DNA from: Halobacillus litoralis
GTDB lineage: Bacteria; Bacillota; Bacilli; Bacillales; Halobacillaceae
DNA length: 64,000 bases
Reading direction: 5' to 3'
Assembly (NCBI RefSeq): GCF_009856445.1
Contig: NZ_WMFA01000007.1
Span: 1-64,000, forward strand
Shown here piece after piece: positions 26,812 to 36,004 of the stretch. A program made the translations under genes and the position numbers. The notes under the pieces are model-generated. The model was not told the DNA's origin, made no database searches, and saw nothing but the letters and a program-made list of their open reading frames with translations. How positions within the stretch are numbered: the first letter of the stretch is position 1; every line of letters begins with the position of its first letter.

Positions 26812-26904
26812 GGTTTGATCACTCCTGCAAGGTTTGTTCCAACCCTATCACAGCAGTTTTAAAAAGGACGCTGAAATTTGTCAGTAGCCCTTCGACAATT
26901 TTGG

Positions 26905-27759
26905 CTACAACTGGCTCTCAGCTTCTGAATCAGGTGTTTCCTCCTCTTCTTCATCTACAAAGTGCCGCTGTTCTTCAACCGATGTCTTTTCTTCCTCTGT
27001 ATTTTTAGACACAGATGGACTCATGTTTTCCCATTGTTCCATAGCAAAAGGATCTACCTTATTCGGACTCCCCCCATAATGGTATTGGGGTGCTTCATTA
27101 GCGAGTTCGGCATATAATGGCTGATAATAGCTATTCATGACGATGGAATAGCCAAGTTCATTCTCATTTTCAGGAGCGTCAAACTGCACCGACTCAATCT
27201 GTACTACTCGTGATAAAGATTGAATCTCTTTTATAAAACCGAGCATTTCATCATAGTTTTCGGACGTCACATCGACTGTGAACTGAAGGGTATGAAGCCC
27301 TTCAATCAGTTGCTCCGCCTCATCGTCTATGGGCTTATCAACCTCTGTATCTAAACCTTCTGCCTCCTCGTTATTTCCACCTTTATCTACGAACTCATCT
27401 TCTGGTTCTTTTATCGTTAGAGATGACTCTGAATCAGCAATACTAATACTGTTGATCAAGCTTGTTGAAGCATTCTCTGCCCGGTCAAGACCGATCAACA
27501 ATTGGTCGATGAGAGGAACGACTGGTAATTGTTGCTGAATCGTTCGTGAAGTGAGGATTTGTTCTCTTTTACTTTCTTCCTTGTTACTCTCTATGGCAGA
27601 AAGAATTTTTTGTTCCTGCGCTAAACTGTCTTCCTGCTCTGCCACCTGCTCCTTGTAGGGAGTCAGAAAAACTCTTTGACCGAGTATGTAAAACGCAATG
27701 ATAAGAAAAAAACCTGCCATGATGATCCATAAAATCCGGCGATTCCATTCAATTTTCAT
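26905..27759 (-). CDS. pilO: Type IV pilus alignment protein PilO, with an acidic tail
   Basis: PilO pairs with PilN to form the membrane alignment complex of type IV pili. The 284-residue protein has an N-terminal membrane helix (about 9-27, ILWIIMAGFFLIIAFYILG), a coiled-coil (about 35-65), and an alpha/beta domain with the ferredoxin-like stretch LQFTVDVTSENYDEMLGFIKEI near 150. It also has a long insertion rich in acidic residues (about 105-145) and an unusual acidic C-terminus (about 260-284, including DEEEEETPDSE). Its start overlaps pilN by 4 bases. Order pilM-pilN-pilO is the standard one. Function is inferred from family and context. Confidence 0.82.
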   Translation of the reverse strand: MKIEWNRRILWIIMAGFFLIIAFYILGQRVFLTPYKEQVAEQEDSLAQEQKILSAIESNKEESKREQILTSRTIQQQLPVVPLIDQLLIGLDRAENASTSLINSISIADSESSLTIKEPEDEFVDKGGNNEEAEGLDTEVDKPIDDEAEQLIEGLHTLQFTVDVTSENYDEMLGFIKEIQSLSRVVQIESVQFDAPENENELGYSIVMNSYYQPLYAELANEAPQYHYGGSPNKVDPFAMEQWENMSPSVSKNTEEEKTSVEEQRHFVDEEEEETPDSEAESQL

Positions 27760-28334
27760 TGGATAGACACCCCCTCAGCTGCAAGCGTAGCTTCTTCGAG
27801 AACGATATAATAACTGGCAATATACCGCGGTTGATAATCGTACAGGTCCTCTGTATCGTCCACCACATCCGTTTCCACACCTGCTAATTTAACATCAGAG
27901 ATGAACGATTGTTGAAGGAGTGTATGGGTATATTTCGCCGCATCCTGAATTGTGTCAAACCTTACATTCACGTTAACTTCCGAGGCACTGGTTAAAGCAA
28001 AGGATTCAAAAAAACCTCGCTCAGGAAGCAGCGATACAAGTCCTTCCACAACAGGACCCGTAGGTACAACCGTGCTTTTCAGCTCCTGGAGAGAACTTTT
28101 CAACTGTTCCCTTTCCGTCCCGTCACCTTCAGATGGGCCGGCCAAGTTTTCCTGTTCCCTCTGCACCTGCAAAATCTGTTCATCCAATCGAGAAGATTCA
28201 TTAACCAAAGTTGTCTTTTGTGCATGGAACACGATAGCCATAATGAATAAAAGGAGAGCGAAGAAAGCGACAGCTATGTATGGCAGAATATTTCTCTTTT
28301 CTTTTTGTTCCAATAAATTAATTTCCACTATCAT
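27756..28334 (-). CDS. pilN: Type IV pilus assembly protein PilN
   Basis: PilN bridges cytoplasmic PilM and membrane PilO. The 192-residue protein begins MIVEINLLEQKEKRN, where the INLL motif is the known PilM-docking peptide of PilN proteins. A membrane helix follows (about 17-37, ILPYIAVAFFALLLFIMAIVF), then a coiled-coil (about 45-90) and a small alpha/beta domain (GFFESFALTSASEVNVNVRF). It lies 24 bases downstream of pilM. Confidence 0.85.
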   Translation of the reverse strand: MIVEINLLEQKEKRNILPYIAVAFFALLLFIMAIVFHAQKTTLVNESSRLDEQILQVQREQENLAGPSEGDGTEREQLKSSLQELKSTVVPTGPVVEGLVSLLPERGFFESFALTSASEVNVNVRFDTIQDAAKYTHTLLQQSFISDVKLAGVETDVVDDTEDLYDYQPRYIASYYIVLEEATLAAEGVSIQ

Positions 28335-28358
28335 TTTCTCATCCCCTGCCTTTGTCCT

Positions 28359-29324
28359 TTATGGCTTAATCGCTAAACCAATGGCATCCATATATTCAGC
28401 ACTGGAAGTTTGGTTTGATTCCAGGAAAACGTCTGCATCCTTCAAAGCAGCGACCTGTATCCCTTTTTCTTCAAGCAAATCCTTTACCCGTTCATTCTCC
28501 GGCCAATCTCCTGTTAGAAGGACCTTAGAAACCGAGGCTTCACCATTCATCACAGAGAATCGATAAAAGTCCATAATTCTTTCCACTTCGTTTATCTGGT
28601 CGTAAGTAAATTCAATTGGACCTTCATCATTTCCCTGCCAAAGATAGTGACCGTTTTCCCTTTTCCATAATGTCATGGATAGCGGACTTCTAGTGTGGTT
28701 GATAAATGCTGGTACATGTTCGTTAAAGACCGTCAGTACACACCCATCCAAATTCCAGTCAATCAATAGTAAGTGTTCTCCTTCTGAAGTCAATTCCAAA
28801 TACTCATACAAACGATAAATAGACAGGGCACTAATATCAGCCGCTTTCGTTTTAAGCTTGGCACCATTGAACACCTGATCCAGCATTCGAATCTGCTCTT
28901 CCGGAAAAGAGAACAGAAGCAGCTTTTTATACTCCCCCTTTTCACCAAGGACACTATAATCAAAGGCAGGGTCATCGAAAGGGAGATGGAGGGTTTCCCC
29001 CAATTGCATATATAAATACCCTTTGATTTCATCGTCCTTCAGATGAACTGGTACATCATAAGGACGGACAACAACCGAGTGATCCGGCACCGTAAAATAA
29101 AGTGTTTTTTTGCTCCAGCCCTTATTCTCAACGAAGTTGTCAACGATTCTAGTAAGCTCACTGGCATCTTTGACTTTCCCGTCCTCCATCACGTGAGGAG
29201 GAAGAACAATTTCACCCATATCATCCATTTCACCCGCATGGCCGGACTTCGAATACACATAGCGAATGCAATGATTTTTGATTACAAAATTCACTCGACC
29301 ACTGGTATTAAAAAAACGAAACAA
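28359..29324 (-). CDS. pilM: Type IV pilus actin-like protein PilM
   Basis: PilM is a cytoplasmic FtsA/actin-fold protein that binds PilN and the ATPases. The 321-residue protein shows an N-terminal VNFVIKNHCIRYVY (phosphate-1-like), VDNFVENKGWSKKTLYFTVPDHSVVVRP near 65, and LLLIDWNLDGCVLTVFNE near 195 (phosphate-2-like), with a C-terminal VLLTGDWPENERVKDLLEEKG. It starts with TTG at 29324 after GGAGGAGGGGAG and overlaps the end of pilD by 17 bases. Confidence 0.83.
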   Translation of the reverse strand: MFRFFNTSGRVNFVIKNHCIRYVYSKSGHAGEMDDMGEIVLPPHVMEDGKVKDASELTRIVDNFVENKGWSKKTLYFTVPDHSVVVRPYDVPVHLKDDEIKGYLYMQLGETLHLPFDDPAFDYSVLGEKGEYKKLLLFSFPEEQIRMLDQVFNGAKLKTKAADISALSIYRLYEYLELTSEGEHLLLIDWNLDGCVLTVFNEHVPAFINHTRSPLSMTLWKRENGHYLWQGNDEGPIEFTYDQINEVERIMDFYRFSVMNGEASVSKVLLTGDWPENERVKDLLEEKGIQVAALKDADVFLESNQTSSAEYMDAIGLAIKP

Positions 29325-30096
29325 TGGTCTCCCCTCCTCCTAAGAAAAATGTTTCAAAATAAAATTGCAGCAAATCAAATCCAAAAAGGTAACTGATGAC
29401 CGCAGCCATCACAATCGATGGGCCGAAAGGAAAGGGATCTTTCCTTCCTATAACTTTGAAGCTCAACAATGTCAAGCTGACAACCGTACCAATTAAAGTG
29501 GCTAAAAATAAAGTTAGCAACGTTAACTTTAAACCCAAAAGGATCCCTAACGTTCCCAAAAGCTTCATATCTCCCGCTCCCATGCCACCTTTACTAAGGA
29601 CTATAATCACAAAGATGATCCCAAAGCCGGCTAGAGCGCCATATATGGAGTCATACCATGGCTGCAACGGATGGAGTGTTCGGAAGATGATAAAGCTTGG
29701 CGCAAAGAATAACAAAAGTTTATTTGGTATAAGCATGTAGTTTATGTCACTCACTGTTACTACAACCGCTAAAGATATCAATAGAATTGCGCCTGCAAAT
29801 TCCAATGATAAGCCCAGGTTTATGTATGCTAATAAAAACAGGAAGCCCGTAATCAGCTCAATGAGGGGGTATGTAATTGAGATTGAAAGCTGACAATGTC
29901 TACATTTACCTTTGGATATGAGGTAAGAAAATAGAGGGATCAGATCTCTTTCTTGTAAAGGAGTGGTACAGTGTGGGCAAGCTGAGCGCGAGGTTGTGAA
30001 TGGGATGTTTTTTGGTAAGCGTAGACCGACAACGTTTAAGAATGAACCTAGAATAATACCGGTTACAAATATATTTAATGCTTGCAGTAATTCCAT
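29308..30096 (-). CDS. pilD: Prepilin peptidase / N-methyltransferase (PilD/ComC type)
   Basis: This aspartic membrane protease (family A24) cleaves leader peptides of prepilins and methylates the new N-terminus. I chose the ATG at 30096 after AAGGAG; the frame is open 18 codons upstream. The 262-residue protein has a cytoplasmic zinc loop with two CxxC pairs (CPHCTTPLQERDL and KCRHCQLS). It also has eight membrane segments and both catalytic aspartates (VTVSDINYMLIPN and GMGAGDMKLLG). The position matches comC of B. subtilis. It probably processes all pilins of this operon and any competence pseudopilins elsewhere. Confidence 0.93.
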   Translation of the reverse strand: MELLQALNIFVTGIILGSFLNVVGLRLPKNIPFTTSRSACPHCTTPLQERDLIPLFSYLISKGKCRHCQLSISITYPLIELITGFLFLLAYINLGLSLEFAGAILLISLAVVVTVSDINYMLIPNKLLLFFAPSFIIFRTLHPLQPWYDSIYGALAGFGIIFVIIVLSKGGMGAGDMKLLGTLGILLGLKLTLLTLFLATLIGTVVSLTLLSFKVIGRKDPFPFGPSIVMAAVISYLFGFDLLQFYFETFFLGGGETIVSFF

Positions 30097-30126
30097 ATTT
30101 TTCTCCTTAATAAATTTGTTAGAGAA

Positions 30127-30148
30127 GGCCTCAACATAAATTGAGGCC
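30127..30148 (-). terminator. Hairpin between pilA and pilD, possible attenuator
   Basis: A perfect 8-base-pair stem (GGCCTCAA at 30127-30134, TTGAGGCC at 30141-30148) with a 6-base loop lies 17 bases past the pilA stop. The minus-strand U-run after it is weak (TTCTCT), so it may stop only part of the transcription or stabilise the pilA transcript end. Confidence 0.55.
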
Positions 30149-30164
30149 ACTATACCTTATTTAA

Positions 30165-30614
30165 TTAATTTGAGCCATTTTCTCCTTCAGTTTCTTCAAT
30201 TTCCTCAGAACCACCTGTAATTTCTGCTTTGGTCAAACCAGTGATATCAGTATCACCTAAAGTGACAGAATAAGTTAATGATCCATTACCTGCTTCTGCA
30301 ATGTTAACTGAAGCACTTGAGTAAGCAGAATCAGTTTCTGGATTCAAGGGTACTTCATCCAAATAACCTGCTGTAACTAATGCACTAGCTTGTACATCAC
30401 CAGTACCGATATCTCCACTAACATGAGCTAACCTTGCTGATTCAATTAGAGACAAAGCGTTAGCATCGTGTGCATCATCTTCTGTATTAGCTATCAAACT
30501 TCCAATAGAAGGAATAGCAATAGCAGCAATAATCCCCAAAATAACAATAACAGCCAAAAGCTCAATCAACGTGAAACCTTTCTCATTCTTCAACATTTCT
30601 CTTAACTTCTTCAT
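30165..30614 (-). CDS. pilA: Major type IV pilin PilA
   Basis: A 149-residue prepilin, the likely main subunit of the fibre. The leader MKKLREMLKNEKG is followed by the mature N-terminus FTLIELLAVIVILGIIAAIA: phenylalanine at +1, glutamate at +5, then the long hydrophobic assembly helix. The remainder is a small globular domain of 100 residues with no cysteine and an acidic tail (EEIEETEGENGSN). The ribosome-binding site AAAGGAGAGGG is strong. The gene has its own likely promoter (30698-30703 for the -10) and a hairpin after it, consistent with high expression relative to the other pilus genes. Confidence 0.93.
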   Translation of the reverse strand: MKKLREMLKNEKGFTLIELLAVIVILGIIAAIAIPSIGSLIANTEDDAHDANALSLIESARLAHVSGDIGTGDVQASALVTAGYLDEVPLNPETDSAYSSASVNIAEAGNGSLTYSVTLGDTDITGLTKAEITGGSEEIEETEGENGSN

Positions 30615-30697
30615 TTTCCCTCTCCTTTTTGTAGTACTTTCGATTTTCTGCTAATGGATATGTGCTACTTTTTTCACTAGCAAAAGGTCCTATGTTC

Positions 30698-30703
30698 ATT
30701 ATA
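30698..30703 (-). promoter_or_regulatory. Probable -10 box of a pilA promoter
   Basis: The 138-base gap between pilC and pilA contains a perfect minus-strand TATAAT about 84 bases before the pilA start. No good TTGACA lies 17 bases upstream (the best is TTTGAT at 14), so an activator or a different sigma factor may be needed. Confidence 0.45.
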
Positions 30704-30752
30704 AAGGATACTTGGTGATCAAACTAGTATTTTTGCACATTCTTACAAATTC

Positions 30753-31961
30753 TTAATTAATGGTATCGAAGATCGAAAACATCGGCACCGCGATTGCCGC
30801 TACAATCCCTCCGACCACGAGTGCGAGGACTAAGATCATTAGTGGCTCAATCAGCGTCTTTAATCGGTCCGTAGTATATTCGAGCTCTGATTCATAGAAT
30901 TCAGCTACTTTTGAAAGCATGTAATCAAGCGATCCGGTTTCCTCACCTACAGCCATCATTTGGATGACCAGGGGCGGGAAAATGGGGTATTGCCGCAATG
31001 GATCGGAAAGGTTGTTTCCTTTTTCCAGCGATTGATAGCTATTCATGATTGCTCGTTCGACCACTTTATTTTCTACGACGTTTTGTGTCACTTGCAGGGA
31101 CTTTAAGATAGGGACGGAGCTGTTCATCAACGAACTCAATGTACTTGTCATTCGAACTAGAGCGGCTTTTTGGATCAACGGACCGAAAACAGGAATTTTA
31201 AGCTTCATTACATCAACGGTATACTGCAGCTTTGGATTCCTGTCTACGACCAGTTTAAAAGTGACCATGAAAAGCGCAGGTAGAAGGACGGCCACATACC
31301 AGAAGCTCTGGAAAAACTGGCTCAGGCCAAGTGTAAGCTGAGTAATCCAGGGCAGCTCTCCTCCCATCGTATCGAACATACCTGCAAACCTTGGTACAAC
31401 GAAGGTTAATAGAAAAATTACAATCCCAATCGCTATTAGACCGACCACAAGCGGGTAGGTTAGAGCAGATATGATTTTCTGCCTTGTGTCGTATTGTTTT
31501 TCGTAATAAACAGCTAAACGTTCCAGGATATCATCAAGATTCCCACCAACTTCACCCGCCCGTACCATATTGATGAATAAGTTTGAAAAGATTTTCGAAT
31601 GAGAGCTTGCTGCGTCAGAAAAAGAACGTCCACTCTCTAATTGCTCACTGATATCATAGAGCGCTTCACTTAACGCCCGGCTATTGGATTGTTTTGCAAG
31701 AATTTTAGTCGATTCAAGCAAGGAAATTCCGGCTCTCATGAGCGTTGAAAACTGCCTCAGATAAATGACAAAATCCTTAGACTTTACCGGACTGCCTATT
31801 TGGATGTCCTTCAGAAAGATACTATCGATTTCTTTAATCTCCGTGATCGTCATACCCCGGTCTTTTAATGACTTGACGGCTTCTTTTCTGGAATTTGCAC
31901 GCAGTCTTCCCTTTTGAACTTTGCCAAGCAGACTGCGCCCTCGATAGGAATAGTAAGGCAT
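30753..31961 (-). CDS. pilC: Type IV pilus platform protein PilC (GspF family)
   Basis: PilC is the inner-membrane platform that the ATPases turn to add or remove pilins. The 402-residue protein has the tandem GspF domain layout. The first domain is at about 65-190 (FVIYLRQFSTLMRAGISLLESTKILA) and the second at about 265-390 (RMTSTLSSLMNSSVPILKSLQVTQNVV, GEETGSLDYMLSKVAEFYE). Three membrane helices are visible, near 165-190, 215-235 and 375-398. It begins one base after the pilT stop codon. Confidence 0.95.
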   Translation of the reverse strand: MPYYSYRGRSLLGKVQKGRLRANSRKEAVKSLKDRGMTITEIKEIDSIFLKDIQIGSPVKSKDFVIYLRQFSTLMRAGISLLESTKILAKQSNSRALSEALYDISEQLESGRSFSDAASSHSKIFSNLFINMVRAGEVGGNLDDILERLAVYYEKQYDTRQKIISALTYPLVVGLIAIGIVIFLLTFVVPRFAGMFDTMGGELPWITQLTLGLSQFFQSFWYVAVLLPALFMVTFKLVVDRNPKLQYTVDVMKLKIPVFGPLIQKAALVRMTSTLSSLMNSSVPILKSLQVTQNVVENKVVERAIMNSYQSLEKGNNLSDPLRQYPIFPPLVIQMMAVGEETGSLDYMLSKVAEFYESELEYTTDRLKTLIEPLMILVLALVVGGIVAAIAVPMFSIFDTIN

Positions 31962-31962
31962 G

Positions 31963-33003
31963 CTATAAGCCCCCTTCTCTTAAATATGGAGCCGCATCCC
32001 GTTCATCAATGACTTTCTCTTTCAGCAATTCCTGGATTGACATCTCCAAGGTTTGCATTTGCTGTGCCCGGGATGTCTGCATGACATTTTCAATTTGATG
32101 AATCTTTTCATTTCGAATCAAATTTTTGACCGCCGGTGTATTTAGCAGAATCTCAACCGCAGCCCGTCTCCCTTTTTTATCCAAACGGCGGAATAAGCGC
32201 TGAGAAACGATCGCTTGCAGAACATTTGCGAGCTGTACCCTCACCTGGCCCTGCTGGTTTGGTGGAAAAACATCAATGATTCGATCGATGGTGTCCGGAG
32301 CATTGGTCGTATGTAAGGTGCCGAATACAAGATGACCGGTCTCTGCAGCCGTCAGGGCAGTTGAAATCGTCTCAAAATCCCTCAGTTCTCCAACCAGAAT
32401 GACATCAGGGTCCTGACGTAAACAAGAGCGTAAACCATTGGCAAAATTCCTCGTATCAAACCCGACTTCACGCTGATCCACAATGCAGTTTTTGTGATTA
32501 TGGGTGTACTCAATCGGGTCTTCCAGGGTAATGATATGCTTGCGGGCGGATTGGTTAATATAATCAACCATGGAAGCGAGTGTTGTAGACTTCCCTGAAC
32601 CTGTAGGCCCTGTAACAAGTACCAGCCCCTGCGCATAGCTGCTTATTTTTTTCAACACTTGCGGCATGTGCAGATCTTCGATCGTAGGAATCTCCCGTGG
32701 TACAATCCTGACAGCCATCGAGAGACAGTTTCTTTGATAGTAAATATTGATACGAAACCTCGAAACTCCCGCAATCCCGTAGGATACATCCACTTCACGG
32801 TTGCTGATCAACTGTTTATGTAAATCCTCAGATAAGATCGCCTCCGCCATCCCGTTTGTATCTGCCGGTTTCAGCGGATTTTTTCCGTACTTCCTTAACT
32901 GACCATGTATTCTGAAAATCGGAGGCACCCCGACGGTTAAATGAATATCAGAGGCTTCATATTCGTTGGCAACCGTCAGGAGCTGATCAAATGTTTCTTT
33001 CAT
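31963..33003 (-). CDS. pilT: Type IV pilus retraction ATPase PilT
   Basis: PilT powers pilus retraction, giving twitching motility and often DNA uptake. The 346-residue protein has Walker A TGPTGSGKSTT (131-141), the Asp box HIITLEDPIEYTH, Walker B DPDVILVGELRDFET and the His box GHLVFGTLHTTNA. The PilT-specific C-terminal signature appears as TPAVKNLIRNEKIHQIE near 287, a variant of the family's AIRNLIRE. This distinguishes it from a second PilB. A retraction motor implies dynamic pili, not static fibres. Confidence 0.95.
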   Translation of the reverse strand: MKETFDQLLTVANEYEASDIHLTVGVPPIFRIHGQLRKYGKNPLKPADTNGMAEAILSEDLHKQLISNREVDVSYGIAGVSRFRINIYYQRNCLSMAVRIVPREIPTIEDLHMPQVLKKISSYAQGLVLVTGPTGSGKSTTLASMVDYINQSARKHIITLEDPIEYTHNHKNCIVDQREVGFDTRNFANGLRSCLRQDPDVILVGELRDFETISTALTAAETGHLVFGTLHTTNAPDTIDRIIDVFPPNQQGQVRVQLANVLQAIVSQRLFRRLDKKGRRAAVEILLNTPAVKNLIRNEKIHQIENVMQTSRAQQMQTLEMSIQELLKEKVIDERDAAPYLREGGL

Positions 33004-33017
33004 GTCTTACCACCTCG

Positions 33018-34640
33018 CTAGTCGACTTTTGCGACGCGAAGCACTTCTTCTAACGTCGTCAATCCCTGCTTCACTTTCAACAAACCATCATCCAATAAGA
33101 AAAGCATCCCCTGCTTCAATGCGTACCTCCGGACTTGGTCCATACTTCCGTTGTTCATCATCATCGTACGGATTTCATCATCAATGACTAACACTTCCTG
33201 AATAGCCATCCGACCTCGATACCCTGTATTTTGACAGCTGTCACAGCCCGCTCCTTTGTATATTGTGTCTGCCGTCATTCCACGTTTTTGAAACTGTTTT
33301 TTCTCCATTTCCGTAATGTCGTGGGACCGTCTGCAATCACGGCATATTTTTCTGACTAACCTTTGAGCAACCACACCTGAGAGAGAAGAAACAACGAGAT
33401 AAGGTTCCACATCCATATCGAACAAACGAGGAATCGTAGCAATAGCACTGTTCGTATGTAACGTACTTAAAACCAAATGCCCGGTCAAAGAAGCTCGAAT
33501 GGCAATTTCCGCTGTTTCCGAATCCCTGATCTCACCGACCATGACAACGTTAGGGTCCTGACGTAAAATCGAACGGAGTCCTTTCGAGAAAGACAGGCCG
33601 ATAGATGTATTCACCTGCACCTGGTTCAGCCCTTCGATTTGATACTCTACAGGGTCTTCTACGGTAATAATATTGACATCGTCTGTATTCAAACGATTCA
33701 AGGAGGCATATAAAGTAGAAGATTTCCCAGAACCCGTCGGACCTGTAATCAGGATCAGGCCAGAAGGTTGTTCAATCAATTGTTTATATTTTTGAGCATT
33801 CAATTTGTTGAATCCGAGGTCTTCGATTGAACTCAAAGCATTTGAAAGATCAAGAATTCGGATCACGATTTTCTCCCCGTACACCGTAGGAAGGATTGAA
33901 ATTCTCAAATCAACGGGAGACCGATCGACATTCGTCTTGATACGACCGTCCTGCGGCAGGCGGTTTTCTGTAATATTGAGGTTAGCCATAATTTTCACAC
34001 GGGCAATCAAACTGTTTTGGAAGGACTTGGGTAATGTTCGTTCTGTTCTTAAAACCCCATCAATTCTGTAACGGATTAAAACCCGCGATTCCTGGGGATC
34101 GATATGGATGTCGCTTGATTTCAATTGGACACCTGCCTGAAGTAACTGGTCCACTAGTTTAATGGCAGGCGCTTCTTCCGTATCCTCTGCATTTTCCACA
34201 AGACTAGTATCATTCAAATTGTAATGACGGTTAACGGCCTGAAGGATCTCATGCTTCGTCGCAATAACCGGGGAAATTTTGAACCCTGTGGAAATCTTCA
34301 AATCATCAATCGAAAAATAGTCCATCGGATCCGCCATAGCTACTGTCAGTGCCTCGCCTTTTCGCTGAATAGGAACCAGGAGGTTACGAATAGCAAAGTC
34401 TTTGCTTACGATCGTAATCACATGAGGGTCAATGGGAAAATGAAACAAAGAAACATGCGGAATCCCCAGTTGAAATTCCAAGACTTCAATCAGTTGCTTT
34501 TCCGTCACATAACCCTTTTCTACAAGAACATCCCCCAGCTTCTGGTCCGGCTTTTTACTATCCAACGCTTCTTGAATCTGGTTCTCTTCAATAATCCCCG
34601 CATCTTTTAACAAATCACCTAATCTTTTTCTCTTAATCAT
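33018..34640 (-). CDS. pilB: Type IV pilus extension ATPase PilB with N-terminal MshEN domain
   Basis: PilB polymerises pilins onto the fibre. Residues 1-140 form an MshEN/GspE-N-type region with paired motifs RLGDLLKDAGIIEENQIQEA and KLGDVLVEKGYVTEKQLIEV. In MshE and in Clostridium perfringens PilB this pattern binds cyclic-di-GMP. The motor has ITGPTGSGKSSTLYASL (Walker A, near 305), VEDPVEYQIEG, DPNVVMVGEIRDSETAEIA and GHLVLSTLHTN. A zinc site is formed by CRDCRR and CDSCQNTGYRGR. I chose the ATG at 34640 after GGGTGA; an ATG at 34664 overlapping the upstream stop (TAATG) is also possible. Confidence 0.95.
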   Translation of the reverse strand: MIKRKRLGDLLKDAGIIEENQIQEALDSKKPDQKLGDVLVEKGYVTEKQLIEVLEFQLGIPHVSLFHFPIDPHVITIVSKDFAIRNLLVPIQRKGEALTVAMADPMDYFSIDDLKISTGFKISPVIATKHEILQAVNRHYNLNDTSLVENAEDTEEAPAIKLVDQLLQAGVQLKSSDIHIDPQESRVLIRYRIDGVLRTERTLPKSFQNSLIARVKIMANLNITENRLPQDGRIKTNVDRSPVDLRISILPTVYGEKIVIRILDLSNALSSIEDLGFNKLNAQKYKQLIEQPSGLILITGPTGSGKSSTLYASLNRLNTDDVNIITVEDPVEYQIEGLNQVQVNTSIGLSFSKGLRSILRQDPNVVMVGEIRDSETAEIAIRASLTGHLVLSTLHTNSAIATIPRLFDMDVEPYLVVSSLSGVVAQRLVRKICRDCRRSHDITEMEKKQFQKRGMTADTIYKGAGCDSCQNTGYRGRMAIQEVLVIDDEIRTMMMNNGSMDQVRRYALKQGMLFLLDDGLLKVKQGLTTLEEVLRVAKVD

Positions 34641-34663
34641 GGCCGGCTCACCCTTTTTGTCCA

Positions 34664-35974
34664 TTACTTAGATTCATCTTTAGGAACAACCTCCCAAATG
34701 CCATCCTCATTCTTTTGCAAGGATTCGGGATTTTTGGCGTCCCGTTCACTATCATCTTTGTCGGTATCATTTTTTCCATTTTTTGAATGAGAGCTACTTT
34801 CTTCTTTTACAGAGTCTGAATCGTCTCCAAGGCCTTCTTCCATACCAGGCGGGTGTTCCTCCACTCTAGCTACCGGCGGGTAATAGTCTTCAGAAATGAA
34901 CTCCTTCACTTCTTCGGATAAAGATCGATCCACACGATAGACCGAGACAAGCTCGCCATTTTCACCTTCTTGTAAAAGATTGAATGTCCCCCTTTGGACA
35001 AGAGAAGAATATTGGATGATTGTTTTAGGAGATATTTCTTCACGTTCTAACACTTGGACATGGTAATCTGAGGCTGTCGGATATCCCATCCATTGAACCT
35101 CCACATTTCCAGCTTCTACACTTACCGAAAGTTGATAGTCTCCTGAAAAAGGGTTGTACACTTTCAAATCCTGATCTTGGTTAAGATCCACATTCGCTTC
35201 CATGCCAAGTTCTGCGTATTCTGGTAACCGGTGGCTGATATGTCTTTCCTGGATGATCATCCCGGCATTCACACTAGCTCCATAGATGGCAGAGGCCAGT
35301 ACATCCAGGGAAACTTCATCGTAAACCCCATCATTATTTAACCAATAGTTGAAGGAAAAGACTGCCCCGTCTTCAAGCTCTTTTCCTTCAAATAACTTCT
35401 CAGCTCGGTCCATGCTCGTTTCTTGTGGAACGGCGAGCGTCTGTTCACCTATGCTCTCGTAGAGCGAAGCTGTATCCCCTTTTACAAAATCATAGGCGAG
35501 ATACTCTAAACGGGAATCACCCAATTGTGCTGCATCCCTTTTCACAGTTTCAATGAATTGTTCCTGAGAAAATTCAGAAGCCAGTAAATCATTCATATGA
35601 GACTTCATGTCCGACACATAAGACTCATCAATGGTGATTTGCAGATCTCGATTGGTTGTTTGGATAGCTTGTTCAACCGTTTCAACTACATTAAATTGGA
35701 GCATTCCCGGATCAACAGCGAGTTCTTTTCCATCCAGTTTCACAATAATCGATTGGTTATCTTTCCAATGCTGTACTTTTTCATCCAACAGTTGTACCGC
35801 TTCTTCTTTACTTTTCTTTGATACATTGACGGAAGCAATAACGGTATTCTCCGGGAGGCGTTCTCCGGTAGTGACATATTGAATAGCCGCTGAACTTCCC
35901 ATCGTAAAAAGAAACATACTCATCCCAACAGCAACTACCAATGAAATCAATTTAAGGTTCGGTATTTGTTTCAA
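34664..35974 (-). CDS. VanW-type envelope protein in the pilus operon
   Basis: A 436-residue protein with an N-terminal signal or anchor (about 8-30, LISLVVAVGMSMFLFTMGSSAA). A region resembles the peptidoglycan-binding-4 domain common in VanW proteins (about 45-150, VIASVNVSKKSKEEAVQLLDE). A VanW-like core follows (about 190-310), with GAVFSFNYWL, DVLASAIYGASVNAGM, SHRLPEYAELGMEANVD and LKVYNPFSGDYQLSVSVEAG. The charged tail is low-complexity (365-436). VanW proteins are wall-associated with poorly known function. Placement directly before pilB suggests a role in passing the fibre through peptidoglycan or in wall anchoring; that is inference. Confidence 0.7.
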   Translation of the reverse strand: MKQIPNLKLISLVVAVGMSMFLFTMGSSAAIQYVTTGERLPENTVIASVNVSKKSKEEAVQLLDEKVQHWKDNQSIIVKLDGKELAVDPGMLQFNVVETVEQAIQTTNRDLQITIDESYVSDMKSHMNDLLASEFSQEQFIETVKRDAAQLGDSRLEYLAYDFVKGDTASLYESIGEQTLAVPQETSMDRAEKLFEGKELEDGAVFSFNYWLNNDGVYDEVSLDVLASAIYGASVNAGMIIQERHISHRLPEYAELGMEANVDLNQDQDLKVYNPFSGDYQLSVSVEAGNVEVQWMGYPTASDYHVQVLEREEISPKTIIQYSSLVQRGTFNLLQEGENGELVSVYRVDRSLSEEVKEFISEDYYPPVARVEEHPPGMEEGLGDDSDSVKEESSSHSKNGKNDTDKDDSERDAKNPESLQKNEDGIWEVVPKDESK

Positions 35975-36004
35975 TTAGGAACACCTCCTATAAATCCTAA
36001 GGAA

